Source: Hyposmocoma kahamanoa
Lineage: Eukaryota > Arthropoda > Insecta > Lepidoptera > Cosmopterigidae
Assembly: GCF_003589595.1 (NCBI RefSeq)
Contig: NW_020654748.1
Location: forward strand, 3,797,941-3,861,940
Reading direction: 5' to 3'
DNA length: 64,000 bases
Part shown: in pieces, positions 31,836-53,772 of the stretch
Numbering within the stretch: the first letter of the stretch is position 1
Layout: the number at the start of each line of letters is the position of its first letter
The notes under the pieces: model-generated
Told to the model about the DNA's origin: nothing
Seen by the model: the letters and a program-made list of their open reading frames with translations, nothing else
Database searches by the model: none
Translations under genes and position numbers: made by a program

Positions 31836-33308
31836 TTTCGGAAATGCACTTTACTACATTGTTTATGATAGTAAATCCTTAGCAATTTTCCAAATGAGAG
31901 TTAAGTTTTTGACGACTGTTCCAGCCATTTTACAGGTATACGCAACGTGTATTTATCTAACTATTTGTATAGTTTCAATAATTTAATGTTTTGACATTGT
32001 TTTTTTATTAAATTATGAATAGTTAGTAGTTTTGTTGTGCATGTAAACCCGTTATTGTAATTATTGTCTCCTGTATTTAGGTCTGTAGGAAGAAATTTCT
32101 CTTAGAAATAAGGAGTACCTTTTGTAGTTTTTTATTTTCCTTGTTACTAAATGCGTTTTTTGTTTTTTCTGTACGATAAATAATGAAATAAAAAAAAATT
32201 GTTCTGCTCTGGGTGTTGTGGGTTCTGTAATTGGTGTGGTTGTTTGATATTATTATTAAATTGTACATAAGTAAGGTTTGATTTGACAATGTGGTTTTCG
32301 TGGCGACTATACTCGACGCGACTGCCGGTCGCTCCTACCTTGGATCCATCACCGGCATCCGCATTACGTGGAAACTTGGAAAGTGATAATGATATCGCCG
32401 TATTATTCACCGTTCGTATTTTCTATATAAAGTAATTATTATGTACATACATCTACTTGTCAACTATAAAGATAACATGTCTGTAAATGTGACACAAAGC
32501 GAAATTACAATCAAATAATCTCTGGACTCATTTATTGTATTTTTATAATAACCGATTAATCATTTTATAATACGCGCTACATGAAATATGTACAAGTAAT
32601 ATAAAAATTTAATCATTTATTGATTGAACAAAATATTTTATGAATTCAAGTAATATTTAATGATTCAGCTACCATATTTTATACACAATTTATGTACTTG
32701 ACTGTACTGATTGCGCATTATTTTCTGCTGCTGTTCTCTTTTGTCAGACTACCACACCTGCAGCTTGATTATGATTGCCTCTCCCGATCGGAAACTGCGT
32801 CTTTTCCGAGTCGAGGCGCATAATTGCGCTTCACAACTGGCCGATTGGAAACTGTTGACATTTTTAATCTGAACACTAGTTGATTTAACTCACAAATTAG
32901 AAAGATATAGTAGGAATCAGGTTCATCTCATCATCAACCAAGAACAGCGTACCTACTATGTGATTATAGATATAGTGAAAAGAGGATATATAGTAATCTC
33001 GTTATTAAAACTAAATTTTTACATTTTTTAAATTTAAAAAAAAGTTAACATTAAAAATCATAATCCAGTTTTAGAGTATTGAAATTCTTTAAAGATATTT
33101 CAGCTATGCATCGTTAGGATAAGTTCCGATAAGCTAAACACGTTAACTAATTTTAACTATTTTTAAAAGAGAATTTTGTGCTCTATCTTTTTCTATTTGA
33201 AAAGGATATCTTACCACTTGTCACTTAGCCACGTTTATTAGTTAGTGGACGGCAGTTCTGTTCATGTGACATTTTATAATTATCCTGTTTAAGCATAAAA
33301 AACTTACC

Positions 33309-33704
33309 ATAAAAAAACCGACCTCAAAAGTACGTGGAATTACGTCTATTTGCTAAGTTTTATTGAAATATCCTGTAGTTCGCCACTATACAGGACTTGA
33401 CACTGGATATAATAAAAATCGGTTCTCAAAGTATATTGAGATAAAAACGCCTTGAATTGGAGAAATAGCAAAAACAACCATTAAAATAATTGCTCCTTAA
33501 GTAAAATTTAGGCGCTATTTATAAAANNNNNNNNNNCTTAGAGGTGGATGATTTCCTTCAAAATGAAATGGGACCACTATGTAAGTACCCCCTTTCCAAC
33601 AAAAAAGAATCATGAAAATCGGTTCACAAGTACCGGAGTTATCGCGCAACATACATAGAAAAAAAAACATACAGTCGAATTGAGAACCTCCTCCTTTTTT
33701 GATA
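33309..33704 (-). repeat. CCGACTTCAAAA-family repeat containing an assembly gap
   Basis: AAAACCGACCTCAAAAGTAC at the left to GAGAACCTCCTCCTTTTTT at the right. Ten N at 33527-33536 interrupt it. Confidence 0.85.
33527..33536. other. Assembly gap (10 N)
   Basis: Placeholder run of N inside a repeat. The copy at 23388-23862 has about 27 bp at the matching position. Confidence 0.95.
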
Positions 33705-33928
33705 AAATAAGAATAAAATGTTTTATTTGACATCCAATACAACATAAAGAAAAGATTATGCAAATTAATAATAATAAAAAAAAACACGTCAAATCGGTCT
33801 ATGACTCAACTACAGAGGACAATGAAATAGGTACAACGTACAACATTGTCCTCGCTGATATTTTGCCATAGCCCTTAATGGTCAGGAACATACTTATACA
33901 TAAATATTTATAATTAATCATATACATA

Positions 33929-35247
33929 GGGCGCACTATAAGTTTCCGGAACTGGCCACTTGCATAAACAATATTTAAAAAGTAATTACAACATTTGAAA
34001 ATGGAACTCTTTGGCTGTAGAATATAGTTTGTTTCATCTGACTGTCTGTTGTTTTTGCATTGTGGCGTCATTTTAGAAATTGGTTTCTACATCACCATGG
34101 ATTTAACTCGTGAAAATTTTCGTAGTATGATATTCTACGACTTTAAATGTAATTTAACAGCTTAGCGGAGCTTCCCTCGGCTTCAAACTGCTTTTAGCGA
34201 TGAAGCACCATGCAAGACGACTATATATAGCTGGTTTACAGAATTGAAACGCGGTCGTGTGAATCTCAGTGACGAATTTCGTGATGGTCGCCCGTCCACT
34301 GCTGAGAACAACAAAAACATCGATGCTGTGCGCCGTATGATTAAAACAGACAGGCATGTAACATACCATGAGATTCGGGCATCACACAGCATGAGTCAAA
34401 TACAATCACAAAGCACAGGCATGAGTCAAATACAATCAATACTACACAAACATTTGGGTGTGAAAAAGCTGTGCTCTCGGTGGTGCCCACACAATTTGAC
34501 TGAGGCTCAAAAAACGGATCGTGTCACTTGGTGCAATGCCATGCTTACCAAATTCAACGAAGGGGCGTCAAATTTGGTTTGGTTTGTGTGGGACATAGTA
34601 ACAAGTGACGAAAAATGGATTTATAGTTATGATCCGAAAACAAAGCAGTAATAGAGCGTATGGGTCTTTCGAGATGAGCCGAAACCAACCAAAGTGGCGC
34701 GCGTGTAAAGTGCCTCTAAGCGGATGATTGCTTCTTTTTTAATAAAACTGGATACGTGGTTACTGTTGCTTTGGAGAATCGTTATACCGTGAATAGTGAT
34801 TGGTACACGACTATTTGTTTGCCGGAATTTATTGACAAACTCCGTAAAAATAACCGTAAACGCCGTATCATCTTGCACCACGATAATGCCAGTTCTCACA
34901 CGGCCACACAGACAAAAATATTTTTGAAGGTGAACGACGTTGACCTTATGAGCCATCCCATGTACAGTGCCAACCTGGCACCTTGTGACTTTTATTTATT
35001 TCCAAAAATTAAGAACCAGTTACACGGTCAACGATTTTTATCACCTGAAGAGGCTGTCGAAGAGTATGAAAAATATGTTTCATAGATTGCCACGGAAGAG
35101 TGGCATAAATGTTTTCAAAATTGGTTCATTCGTGTGAAAAAGTGCATTAATGCTAACGGAGAATATTTTGAGAAACATTAAATTTATTTCTGACCATTTA
35201 TAGTATTTTTTTCTTATTCATTCCGAAAACTTATAGTGCTCCCCACG
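33929..35247 (+). mobile_element. Second mariner, degenerate
   Basis: Left inverted repeat GCGCACTATAAGTTTCCGGAA and right TTCCGAAAACTTATAGTGC mirror each other over about 19 bases. TA dinucleotides lie at 33927-33928 and 35248-35249. The outermost few bases disagree between the two ends. Confidence 0.8.
34097..35181 (+). pseudogene. Broken mariner transposase
   Basis: Starts MDLTRENFRSMIFYDFK and soon meets TAG. It continues with DEFRDGRPSTAENN, CPHNLTEAQKTDR and TSDEKWIYSYDP (stop at 34649), then HHDNASSHTAT, SANLAPCDFYLFP and GEYFEKH before the final TAA. The catalytic Asp codons and the 34-residue spacing survive, but stops and frameshifts make it inactive. It has an internal duplication at 34391-34440. 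Confidence 0.85.
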
Positions 35248-36987
35248 TAGCACACACACAGGCATAATATTATACTAATAATGAAAATGCAAAATATTAT
35301 TATAATTCCAAATGATTAAAAACCAGTTTAAAAACACAAGCCACGAAATTATAACAATCCAGCATCCCGTGATTGCTTGTTAAATAACCATTGTGAGCAT
35401 TTACGTTTGAATGGCAGAAGCCCTCTAGCACCTGTTTTTTTATTGTAATCGTATCGTCACTCCTCTGATGATATCCGTCCCGTTAATATTAACTTCTTCC
35501 TAACGTTAGTCCTGTCTCCCTTTGTGCACGTGCTGTGTAAATTTATTTAAAAAACAATTCGTTTCTTTCATAGTTTGTGTATGTTCGCTGTCGTTATATT
35601 TTCTGTCAAAATTCACGGGTAAATTTTTGAGTAAAAACGCGTCTGTTCCTCAACTTGACATTGGCGAAATAATTGTATTACTTCGATGAGGCCATAACAT
35701 TTAAAAGAAGAAGAAGGAGACCGTAACGATAAAATAACCGCTTCCGCTCTTACCTTAACGGAGATAGGTCATTCCACATTTTTATGAGGCACATTTGTAA
35801 CCGCCACGTGCTACAGCGAGTGACATGATCGGCTTCCTAATAATGACACGCCTGTCGCACAATCCCCCAGCATTTCAGCATGCGTTTGCATTATAAGCTT
35901 AATGCGTAGATACCTACATAGGCATTCCTTTTTAAAATACAGAATGTAAAAAACACGCTTATCTAAGACAACGTGAGTTACGCATACTGAGGATCTGATT
36001 CTTGTAAAGATGAAATATGAGGTGTTGAATGATGTGATTTCTTCTTGGCACTGCATGACACATGCATTCTGCACCCTCTGAATCGACATTAATGTCAACG
36101 AATTTCGTTCGCATGATCTTTAAAACTCTCTCCTGTAAAGTTATCATTTTTCAAATGTGGACTCCAAGTACCACTAATATAATATAAAAACGTTTATTTT
36201 TTTATTGTTTTTTGTACTACGCGGTCACGTTCTACTTAAAATCGTCCGTATTTTGCGCAATAGCCTATGCAATATGAGTGGTACTTGTACATCTTCGGTA
36301 TGTAACGAACGTGTAAATTAGGAGCCATACCGTATTGCAATTTAAACAAAATTATGCTAAAACACGGTCAGAACTCAATAAATTTTGTGTCAAGGCAGCG
36401 CAGCGGTAGCCAGACACAATAGCCTAACAACAAAATGAAAATTAACACGTTTAAAGCGACAATTTACGCAATATGTGATGCTTCATATTCAATTTTGTTT
36501 TTAAGTTAGTGACTTATTTGAAACATTAATTATGTGAATATGTTCATATACTATATTATATCGTGTATAATGAACATGTTTACTGAAAAGTGGTGGTAAT
36601 ATTTAAAAAATATATTTGTTAATTTCACATAAGCCTAATTGAGGGACTTATGTTTACTTTTGTACTTGAATAATTTAAATATTACTTTTATAAGAATTAA
36701 TGTTAAAACTAGGCATTATGACTAACTTATTACATTGTCTTTTTATATAATATTGGTGCTGCACATTCCTTTTAGAAACTAGGTCAGTATTAGTCGTGCA
36801 CCACGACTCAAGCCAACTGTTAGAGACGTCCATTATGATGTTTTAAAGTTCAAATGATCTACTCAGATTTGCTCTTTTCCATTGTATCGCAGTACTACTT
36901 TACCGAGTGGTTTAATATTTTCACTAGCTTTTATTTTTGTCAATGGTCTCATTGTTTTTGTTACCATTCTCAGAATCTATATGCATT

Positions 36988-37262
36988 GTTTTTAACCGAC
37001 TTTCAAAAAAGGAGGAGTTTCGCAATTCGACTGTATTGTTTTTGTGTGACATTTGTGAACCGATTTTAGTGATTCTTTTTTTTATGGGAAAGGGGGTACC
37101 TCAGTAGAGGTTCCGTTAAAATTTGAAGAAAATATTCCACCTCTAAAGGTGGCAAATCAGGGGATGAATCCGGTTTATTGGATTTCACCTACTTTCCGTT
37201 AACTAATTTCAATAAAATTTGGCAAATAGATGTAATTCCACAAACTTTTGCAGTCAGTTTCT
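36988..37262 (+). repeat. CCGACTTCAAAA-family repeat
   Basis: TAACCGACTTTCAAAAAAGG ... CAATAAAATTTGGCAAATAG ... ACTTTTGCAGTCAGTTTC. Confidence 0.8.
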
Positions 37263-37609
37263 TTATGTAAAAAATATTATAATTATTGTTATTTATCTTA
37301 TTGTTTATGTTACCATTCTCATTTTTATAATACCCATTGTTTTTAACATATTTTACGTATTCAGTTTGCGTATACTGTGGATGCTTGTTATAATAATGAG
37401 AAAAAGTAGTTACGTATGCCTATATCTATGCGTAGAAGAATACAATCTAAGGTGCAGGAATTCATAAAATGGTAATATGCTAAAAAGATAAATTGCCAAA
37501 CAGACCTCGAGATTTGTTGGATCGAGCAAATATAATTCTTAGTCACGCAACGTCAGGCGTGGTAATCATATTACAGCAAACTAATGAAGATTAATTTTTA
37601 TGGTTTCAG

Positions 37610-40131
37610 ATTCTGTTCTGCACACTGAATACCCACAAGGTGGACATGAAGAAGCTGCTTGGTGGACAAATAGGATTAGAAGACTTTATATTTGCACACA
37701 GAAAAGGTCGCCCTAAAGAAATAGAAATCGTCAAAACGGAAGATTCCCTAGGGCTTACAATCACAGACAATGGTGCCGGATATGCCTTTATAAAAAGAAT
37801 AAAAGACGGTTCGATAGTATCAGGAATTTCACATATAAGGGTAAGAAATTGTTTATACCTAATAAAGATACGTAAATTAATAATCAGTTTGGATCATATA
37901 CAAGTCCATTAGTTTTAAACATAGGTACCTTAACATATTATGGACCCGAAACGTGGTCACTAATTATGAACTACAAGTGGCTCAGCTTGCTATGAAATGA
38001 CTCTGGAATTTCTCTCTGACATAAGATTCGGAATAAAATGATGAAAGTTACGACTTAGCTCTTAAGGGCAACTTGATATGTATATGTGTCAGAACCGTTT
38101 TTTTATAGTGACAGGATGAACAAGTCGTGCGTTTGGTGGTAAACGACATGCCTGCCCAAAGCAGTTGTGAGGGGCACTGCCACTGCGCCCGTCACCCTGA
38201 GCCATAAGTTAACAAGTCTCATGTGCCTGTAATTTCACCAGCACCTTTACCCTTCAAAACCGGAACACAGTAACGCTGACATTACAGCTTGGCGGTAGAA
38301 ATTGGTAAGGTGGCAGTACTTCCCTGGACGAACTCTTTCACAAGGAGCTCTACTGTTACTAAAACCACCAGTAGGTATTACAAACGTGCTCTAAAGAGGC
38401 GTGAGTCACATCGCTGTTTATAAATTTCATTGTAAAATCATTGTATCTACTTGCCTATACGATACGCGTTGGTTGATCCAATAAGTGTAAGATAAATACA
38501 ATGGCAGAGACTTATTCATGCCGTCGTCGGCCGTTCACCTTGTTAAGAAATGAACAGGAAATGAACCATTAGGGAATTAAGTCGCTCACGCTAATTTGCT
38601 TACATTTCAGGTCGGTGATCACATCGAAAAATTGAATGGAGCGAATATGGTTGGTAAGCGGCACTATGAAGTAGCAAAGACATTGAAAGAAATTCCCATA
38701 GGAACTACATTCACCATTAGACTAGTGGAACCATTGAGGAGTGGTTTCGCAAATATAGGACCCCACTCGAGTGGTGCGAGAGCCGGTAGAAAACAAAATT
38801 ATGGCTCTGGAAAAGAAACTTTGAGATTCAAAGCTAATGGTCCAGCAACTATAGAAAACGAGGTAAATGCATCGTTCAACTACACATTACCTTATACTAT
38901 TTGCTGTGAATCATAACAGTGGAACCTAACGCGCATTAACAGGTATTGGATGACTACGTGCAAAAAGCATGTGGTAGTTAATGACGTACGCACTTGATCG
39001 TGATCGAAAATAGCAGATATAAACATTTGGTCATCATTAATGCTAATTCAAGATTCTTAAGGCATTCTTTATGCTCTGATACGTGTATACTGCGATAAAG
39101 GGTGTGAAGAATGTATGACTATTAATAAAAATACTTTCAACCAGCTATTTATAAAGTAATAAACATTTCGTACCCTTGGTATAATAAAGCCACATATGAT
39201 CATACGTTAAAAATTCTATTTCCAAATTCATTCTAATTCTATAGTTCTATTCCTATATTGAATTTTTATAACACTCCTAATTAAGCATGAATAGTTATTT
39301 ACTAATTTCGTTTGCAAAATCTTTAAACCTCTCTTTTAAAACCTTGTCATTTTGCACATTTTTTTATAATATCATGTGACGGGATGGACGCGTCGTGCGC
39401 TTGATGGGAAGCTACACGTCTGTCCATAACAGTTGCAGTGCCACTCAGCTCTTTAAATCGCAACGATCTGCGGGGCACTGCCACTGCGCCCGTCACCCTG
39501 AGACATAAGTTGACAAGTCTCATGTGCCTGTAATTTCACCAGCAGCCTTACCCTTCAAAACCGGAACACAGTAATGCTGACATTACTGCTTGACGGCAGA
39601 AATAGGAAGGTGGCAGTACTTCCCTGGACGAACTCTTTCACAAGGAACTCTACTGGCTCGGAAAAGCACACACAGATGTGTCCTTTTTACATTTGCACGT
39701 ATATTTTTCAAAATAATGTGCGTAATTGGCATTTGCTGCCAACCTTTTAAAATCCTTCATTATCGTTGTTCAATGTTTCTCATATTAACCCGACCTCGAG
39801 TAACGAACAGCGGAACGGCGTATTGATAAGGAAACTATTATAATAAGTACGTAATGTTCAACTCATGTGAATATTATTCTTCGTTATGTTACAGCACGAC
39901 GACAAATCCAAGGCTGGAATAGAGAAAATTAACGCTCTGCTGGAGTCTTTCATGGGGATCAATGACACGGATCTAGCGACACAAATGTGGGACCTCTCAG
40001 CAGGCAAGAACAACTCCATGCAGCTCGCAGAAGCTATAGACAACAGCGATCTTCAAGAGTTTGGGTTCACGGACGAATTCATCATCGAATTATGGGGAGT
40101 GATCACTGACGCCAGATCTGGAAGATTGTAG
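37610..40131 (+). CDS. GIPC (kermit): GIPC PDZ adaptor, exons 2-4
   Basis: Exons are 37610-37840, 38611-38862 and 39895-40131, all joined in phase 0 by GT/AG introns. With exon 1 they give 317 residues (vertebrate GIPC1 about 333). Exon 2 continues the N-terminal homology region ([18 protein letters not shown]) and opens the PDZ domain (about 113-195, ligand loop LGLT at 125-128). Exon 3 completes the PDZ ([20 protein letters not shown]). Exon 4 is the C-terminal GH2 region that binds myosin VI in the known family ([13 protein letters not shown] ... [17 protein letters not shown]). The S2-type SINE-like repeat sits in both introns 2 and 3. Confidence 0.95.
38098..38360 (-). repeat. S2 repeat copy g, in GIPC intron 2
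   Basis: TTTTTTATAGTGACAGGATG ... CAAGGAGCTCTACTGTTACT. Confidence 0.85.
39359..39655 (-). repeat. S2 repeat copy h, in GIPC intron 3
   Basis: TTTTTATAATATCATGTGAC ... CAAGGAACTCTACTG. The most complete copy. Confidence 0.88.
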
Positions 40132-41482
40132 TTAGAGTGCCGTAAATTGCTTTATTATCGATAATGTGCATTTTTATAGATATTTAAGTTGTATTTTTAA
40201 CATCGTCAAAATCACAAACGGTATCCGTTTGTTATATACATTTGCATTGTATGTTAAAAAGTTTTAATGTTTAGAAGAACATCTTGTTTTAAGTTGTGCT
40301 TGAACACACATCACACACATTTAAGGAATGTAACTATCGTGCAGCGAAACGATGAGTTAGTTACACTGTGACTAACAGTAGTCCAAAGGTGTGTTATTTA
40401 GATTTAAATGTACGCCATTTTGTCATCGTTTAATTTGGCCTACTGTGGTATCTTACCGTTGATCGAAACTCGCTATGAAGCATTTTCACTTGTTATCTAT
40501 TAAACTACGAATATCAGTGTTTAAAAAGTTAATAATCTTATCTATTTAATAACAAATATTACAGATACAATTTTTTAACAATTAAGTCACCACAAAACAT
40601 TTGCCAATATTTTTGTAGAATTAATTATGTGATATATTTTGAAACAGTAATTTAAAACAAATGTCGAAACTTATAGTGCAAAATGCACAAGGTGCTTAAA
40701 TTATATGTAAAATTAGAGTTTAGTATAGTAGCCAAGTTGCCTTATAATAATTATTTTAGATATATGAATTAAATAGTTACTACTCCTAAGAGAAAAAATT
40801 ATTAAAAACTTAAGTAATTTAATTATTTTTTTCAAAAACTTAAAACTCATGAGTCAATTGTCATCATCAAGATGAACACAAGACTGTGGTATAGGTACGT
40901 GGTTTGGTAGGTATTAAAAGTAGATTAAAAGCTTTTTTAAAGTTACAAGCATTGGCAATAACATTTAGACTGAACAAAATATTTTTTCTGTACAAATGCG
41001 TGCAACAGAGTCAATGTATCCGGCAAGGTGTATTTACATAAAATATAGTATAATTTGTAAGTGATCTAAATCAAATTTTATAGTAATGAAATATTATCTT
41101 TTTTTAACAAGCTTGGTTATACCCTGAAAAACTTCTTTATATTATTTCTCAACTAATATATTAATCACACACTGTACATAACAGTCAAGAACACATCAAG
41201 CTTAACACTTTGGGTTTAGGACCGTTTTTATCATAAGCGTTATAGAATTGAAATTCAATCTTAAGTGTCAAGCATGCCGTGCTGTTGACCGTACCTTTAT
41301 ATGAATATAAATTCATACATTCAATGTAATTCGCCAAAGCTTCTTCATTTAATAGATTATTAATTAGCTGAATTTAGATTTTTTTAAATAGATTAATGCT
41401 TTGATTGCATTTGTACAGTCATTTAAGATTAAGTACCTACTTATTATAGATGAGTAAATAATAAGTTATTTATAGGAATAAA
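40132..41482 (+). other. Probable long GIPC 3' UTR
   Basis: AT-rich and noncoding. A clear AATAAA at 41477-41482 is followed by TG-rich sequence. If this signal is used, the UTR is 1.35 kb and includes a MITE at 41181-41290. An earlier signal was not obvious. Confidence 0.4.
41181..41290. mobile_element. Short MITE, CAGTCAAG...CTTGAC family
   Basis: Left arm ACAGTCAAGAACACATCAAG and right arm AAGCATGCCGTGCTGTTGAC are imperfect inverted repeats, each followed inside by a CACTT/AAGTG pair. About 110 bp. Confidence 0.7.
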
Positions 41483-41963
41483 GTATTTTGAGTATGTTTA
41501 TCTTTTTATTTAGTACGTACTCGGCAAATGAACGATATTATATGATTAGCAGTAACCGAAAAATAAAATTTAATATTATACCTTTTTCACATTTACCGAT
41601 AAAGTGCCGTGTGGTCGATATTTCTACTATGTCGACCACGCCAGACGCTGAGAAAAAACCAACGGCTTCTATAACAAAAATCAAGTTTATATTTAAACTC
41701 AATAGGCGATAACACCCTTCTGTTGATTCGTGGAACTTGTTTGACTGGAGTTGGTAGGTGTAACGATTTACTCGCACTTTTAATATGTAAATATTATAAT
41801 GAATTATGCATTCTGAAGGCGAGTCGGTTAATCGGACGGACGTAGTAAATTGGGAGCTGTCATGTTCAAAGTAAGTGATTTGGCTCACCTATAATACGTA
41901 CGGCTCAATTCCGTTTACTGCACTAATTTAGACTATTTCAATGCTATTTACATAATTAGAAAA

Positions 41964-42180
41964 GGGTAATTTTCAGGTAAGTTTTGCGTACTCAATTTTG
42001 GTGACAATTTCTTTTTATTTAAATATTTATAGAATATCATCATGAAGTATTATTTAATATTCGAGTGTGGTAACCCTGAAATATTCTTTAATATTTCACG
42101 CTGATATACTAAAGTAATTAAAATTAAATTTAATAAAAATTGTCACCAAAATTGAGTGCAAAAACTTACCTGAAACGACC
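41964..42180. mobile_element. MITE with about 45-bp inverted repeats
   Basis: GTTTTGCGTACTCAATTTTG near the left and CAAAATTGAGTGCAAAAACT near the right are inverted copies. The ends read GGGTAATTTTCAGG and CCTGAAACGACC. Confidence 0.75.
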
Positions 42181-42671
42181 TTATAAATTATTTTTATATC
42201 TTTATAAGTTTTTTGTTTCGCCAATATGTTATTTTATATTTTTGTGTAGGTACCTACTAATTGTAAAAAAAGTAAAAAAGATCATTACTTACCTACTTAT
42301 TTTAATATATGGTAGAGCTAGCTGTTTCAATTTCTCACAATCTCCCCGGCATAATGTGCGCCGGTTGGTAGAATGTTAATAATTTACAAATAACACAAAC
42401 TAGCTGACCTTGCTGTGATTCGCGCGACACAAACAACATTCTCAGTCTTATCTTATTATTATCGCTGTATTCACGTTATTTCGTTACGTCAGTACATCAT
42501 CCCATAGTCTATTTAAACTTGCATTTTGTTTTAGAATTGATGGTAAATACAAAGTAAAGGTGAATTCACCCTCTTAATAGGTGACTAACCGTTTGACAGT
42601 CAGCTGTTTTTTGACGTTCATTTGTTTTCTCGTGCAGCAACAAACAACCATAAATATCAACAAGACGTGCA

Positions 42672-51999
<9,328 letters not shown>

Positions 52000-52321
52000 T
52001 CTCGAAACAAAACTTATTCTTTTAAACCCAGGCCTACGACTTACTTTACAGATCACTAATTATATTGGCTGATGAAAAAGGACAGGTCTTTGCAAAGGAG
52101 TAACGAATAGCATACGTTATTATAAAACAAGTTTAGTAGTTACCACAGAACGCGAAAATGTATATCAATGAATTGAAATGCGTTACCTGAGACGATTATC
52201 TTTAAGTTTTCAAATCTTCATTGTACATATATATGATGTTGGTGCCAAAACTCAAGAGGTTTATTCTCGACATCAAAATGCACTACTCTATAGGTGAGAG
52301 GTAAAGAACCTTAATGAGTCT

Positions 52322-52681
52322 ATACTACCTCAAATGGCTAATGGCTTTGGTTGATTCCGCATTGACAGTGACATTGTTGAATCAATCACGTTGAAAAAAA
52401 TATATAGTAAACTAAACATTTTCACAATAGAAAATAAACACAAACTTACCTCGAAATTTTATAAGAAAACTTGTGTATTCGATAGGTACTTACAAATACC
52501 AATGATTATTTTTATATCAACTCAACTAAATAGAACACGTGTTCTATACGATATACATTTTTCAAAATGTTTTAGTTTCGTTTGTAAAGAAAATATTCTG
52601 ATGTAAAACCAAGTGTTTTGCTGCTCGACCCGCGCAGTAGACTTAGTTTGGGAAAAATTTTAATTCGAGCTGGAGTAGTAT
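52322..52681. repeat. Dispersed element with ACTACCTCAAATGGC / GCTGGAGTAGT ends
   Basis: Starts ATACTACCTCAAATGG and ends CGAGCTGGAGTAGTAT, a short imperfect inverted pair. Related to 45699-45857. Confidence 0.55.
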
Positions 52682-53109
52682 CAAGTGCCGAATAGTAACT
52701 TTTACTATAGAGCGTTTTCGAGAGTATATAATAAGGTTCTTAATTAGGCATTAAAGTCATATAAAAGGTAATATTATAAAACCATATTAGGTAAGAACTA
52801 AATTTCCTTTACCATTGCTTGATTTTTAGCATTCTAAAGCAATGTTTGTGAAAATATTTAAATTACAAAATATGGAATTATAATATTACCTACAAATCAC
52901 CTACAAAACTTATATTCTACATTATTTTGTAAATACGCATTTTTTTTATTTGTTCAGTACACTGGTGCACACAATTTCGGAAATGGGAAGACAATGTTTT
53001 ACTCAAATTTTCAAAGGCTGTACAGCAAAAGTTGTTTCTGCGTAGACCATGATACAAAATCATGTTTTTACACTTCACTACAGTAATTTTTACACGTTAG
53101 TATTTTATA

Positions 53110-53255
53110 GTACTGCATTATTGACAATCGCGCTGTCAGTCGAACAAACGAAGACTGTTGCGCGATTGACGCTCTGTATGCGATTTTAACGGCCTATAGG
53201 TGCGGACACTTTTTAGCGCGAACCCGACGTCCATTTGCTGGTAGGTATTGACCTA
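53110..53255. repeat. Dispersed repeat shared with 27420-27561
   Basis: TGCGGACACTTTTTAGCGCG and AACCCGACGTCCAT. Confidence 0.65.
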
Positions 53256-53731
53256 TCGCCACCAGAAGTATCAATTAATGTAAGGGACAAAGCACGGCTT
53301 TCAGAGAGTCAAAAAACGATTTTATTTTTTTCAATCTGTCTATAACTATTTGCTGCCTGCTCCAATTTTGATTGTCTAGAGCAAAGTTTCTTAGAATTTC
53401 CTCTTCTTCCATGCTATAAACGAAAGATTTAGGAATTCAATTAACGTAAGGGACATTTTGTCGAAAATGAGTTACATATATCATTGGTTTCGGAAGTTCC
53501 CGTTCTATCGATTGGTATTATTAAAATTTAGGAATGCCCAGTGGTTGCCCAGTGACCGTGGTACGAAAACAAAATGAGAAAGTGAAGGAAGATGGAACAA
53601 TTCAAATTTAAATACATGTAAAATAAAAAAATGATAGGATACAGGCGGAGAGAGGCGATACAAAAAGGTGAGATGACGGTGTAAGGAGGTCACACCGTCA
53701 CATAGTTATTAAATAAATACTGGTAATCCGA

Positions 53732-53772
53732 GGTACACCCGCCATATTGACAGTCAATATGGCGGGTGTACC
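53732..53772. repeat. Perfect 20-bp inverted repeat with one-base loop
   Basis: Arms 53732-53751 (GGTACACCCGCCATATTGAC) and 53753-53772 are exact reverse complements around A53752. A partial, diverged arm (GGTACATCCGCCATTCTGAC) lies near 53886. Confidence 0.95.
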
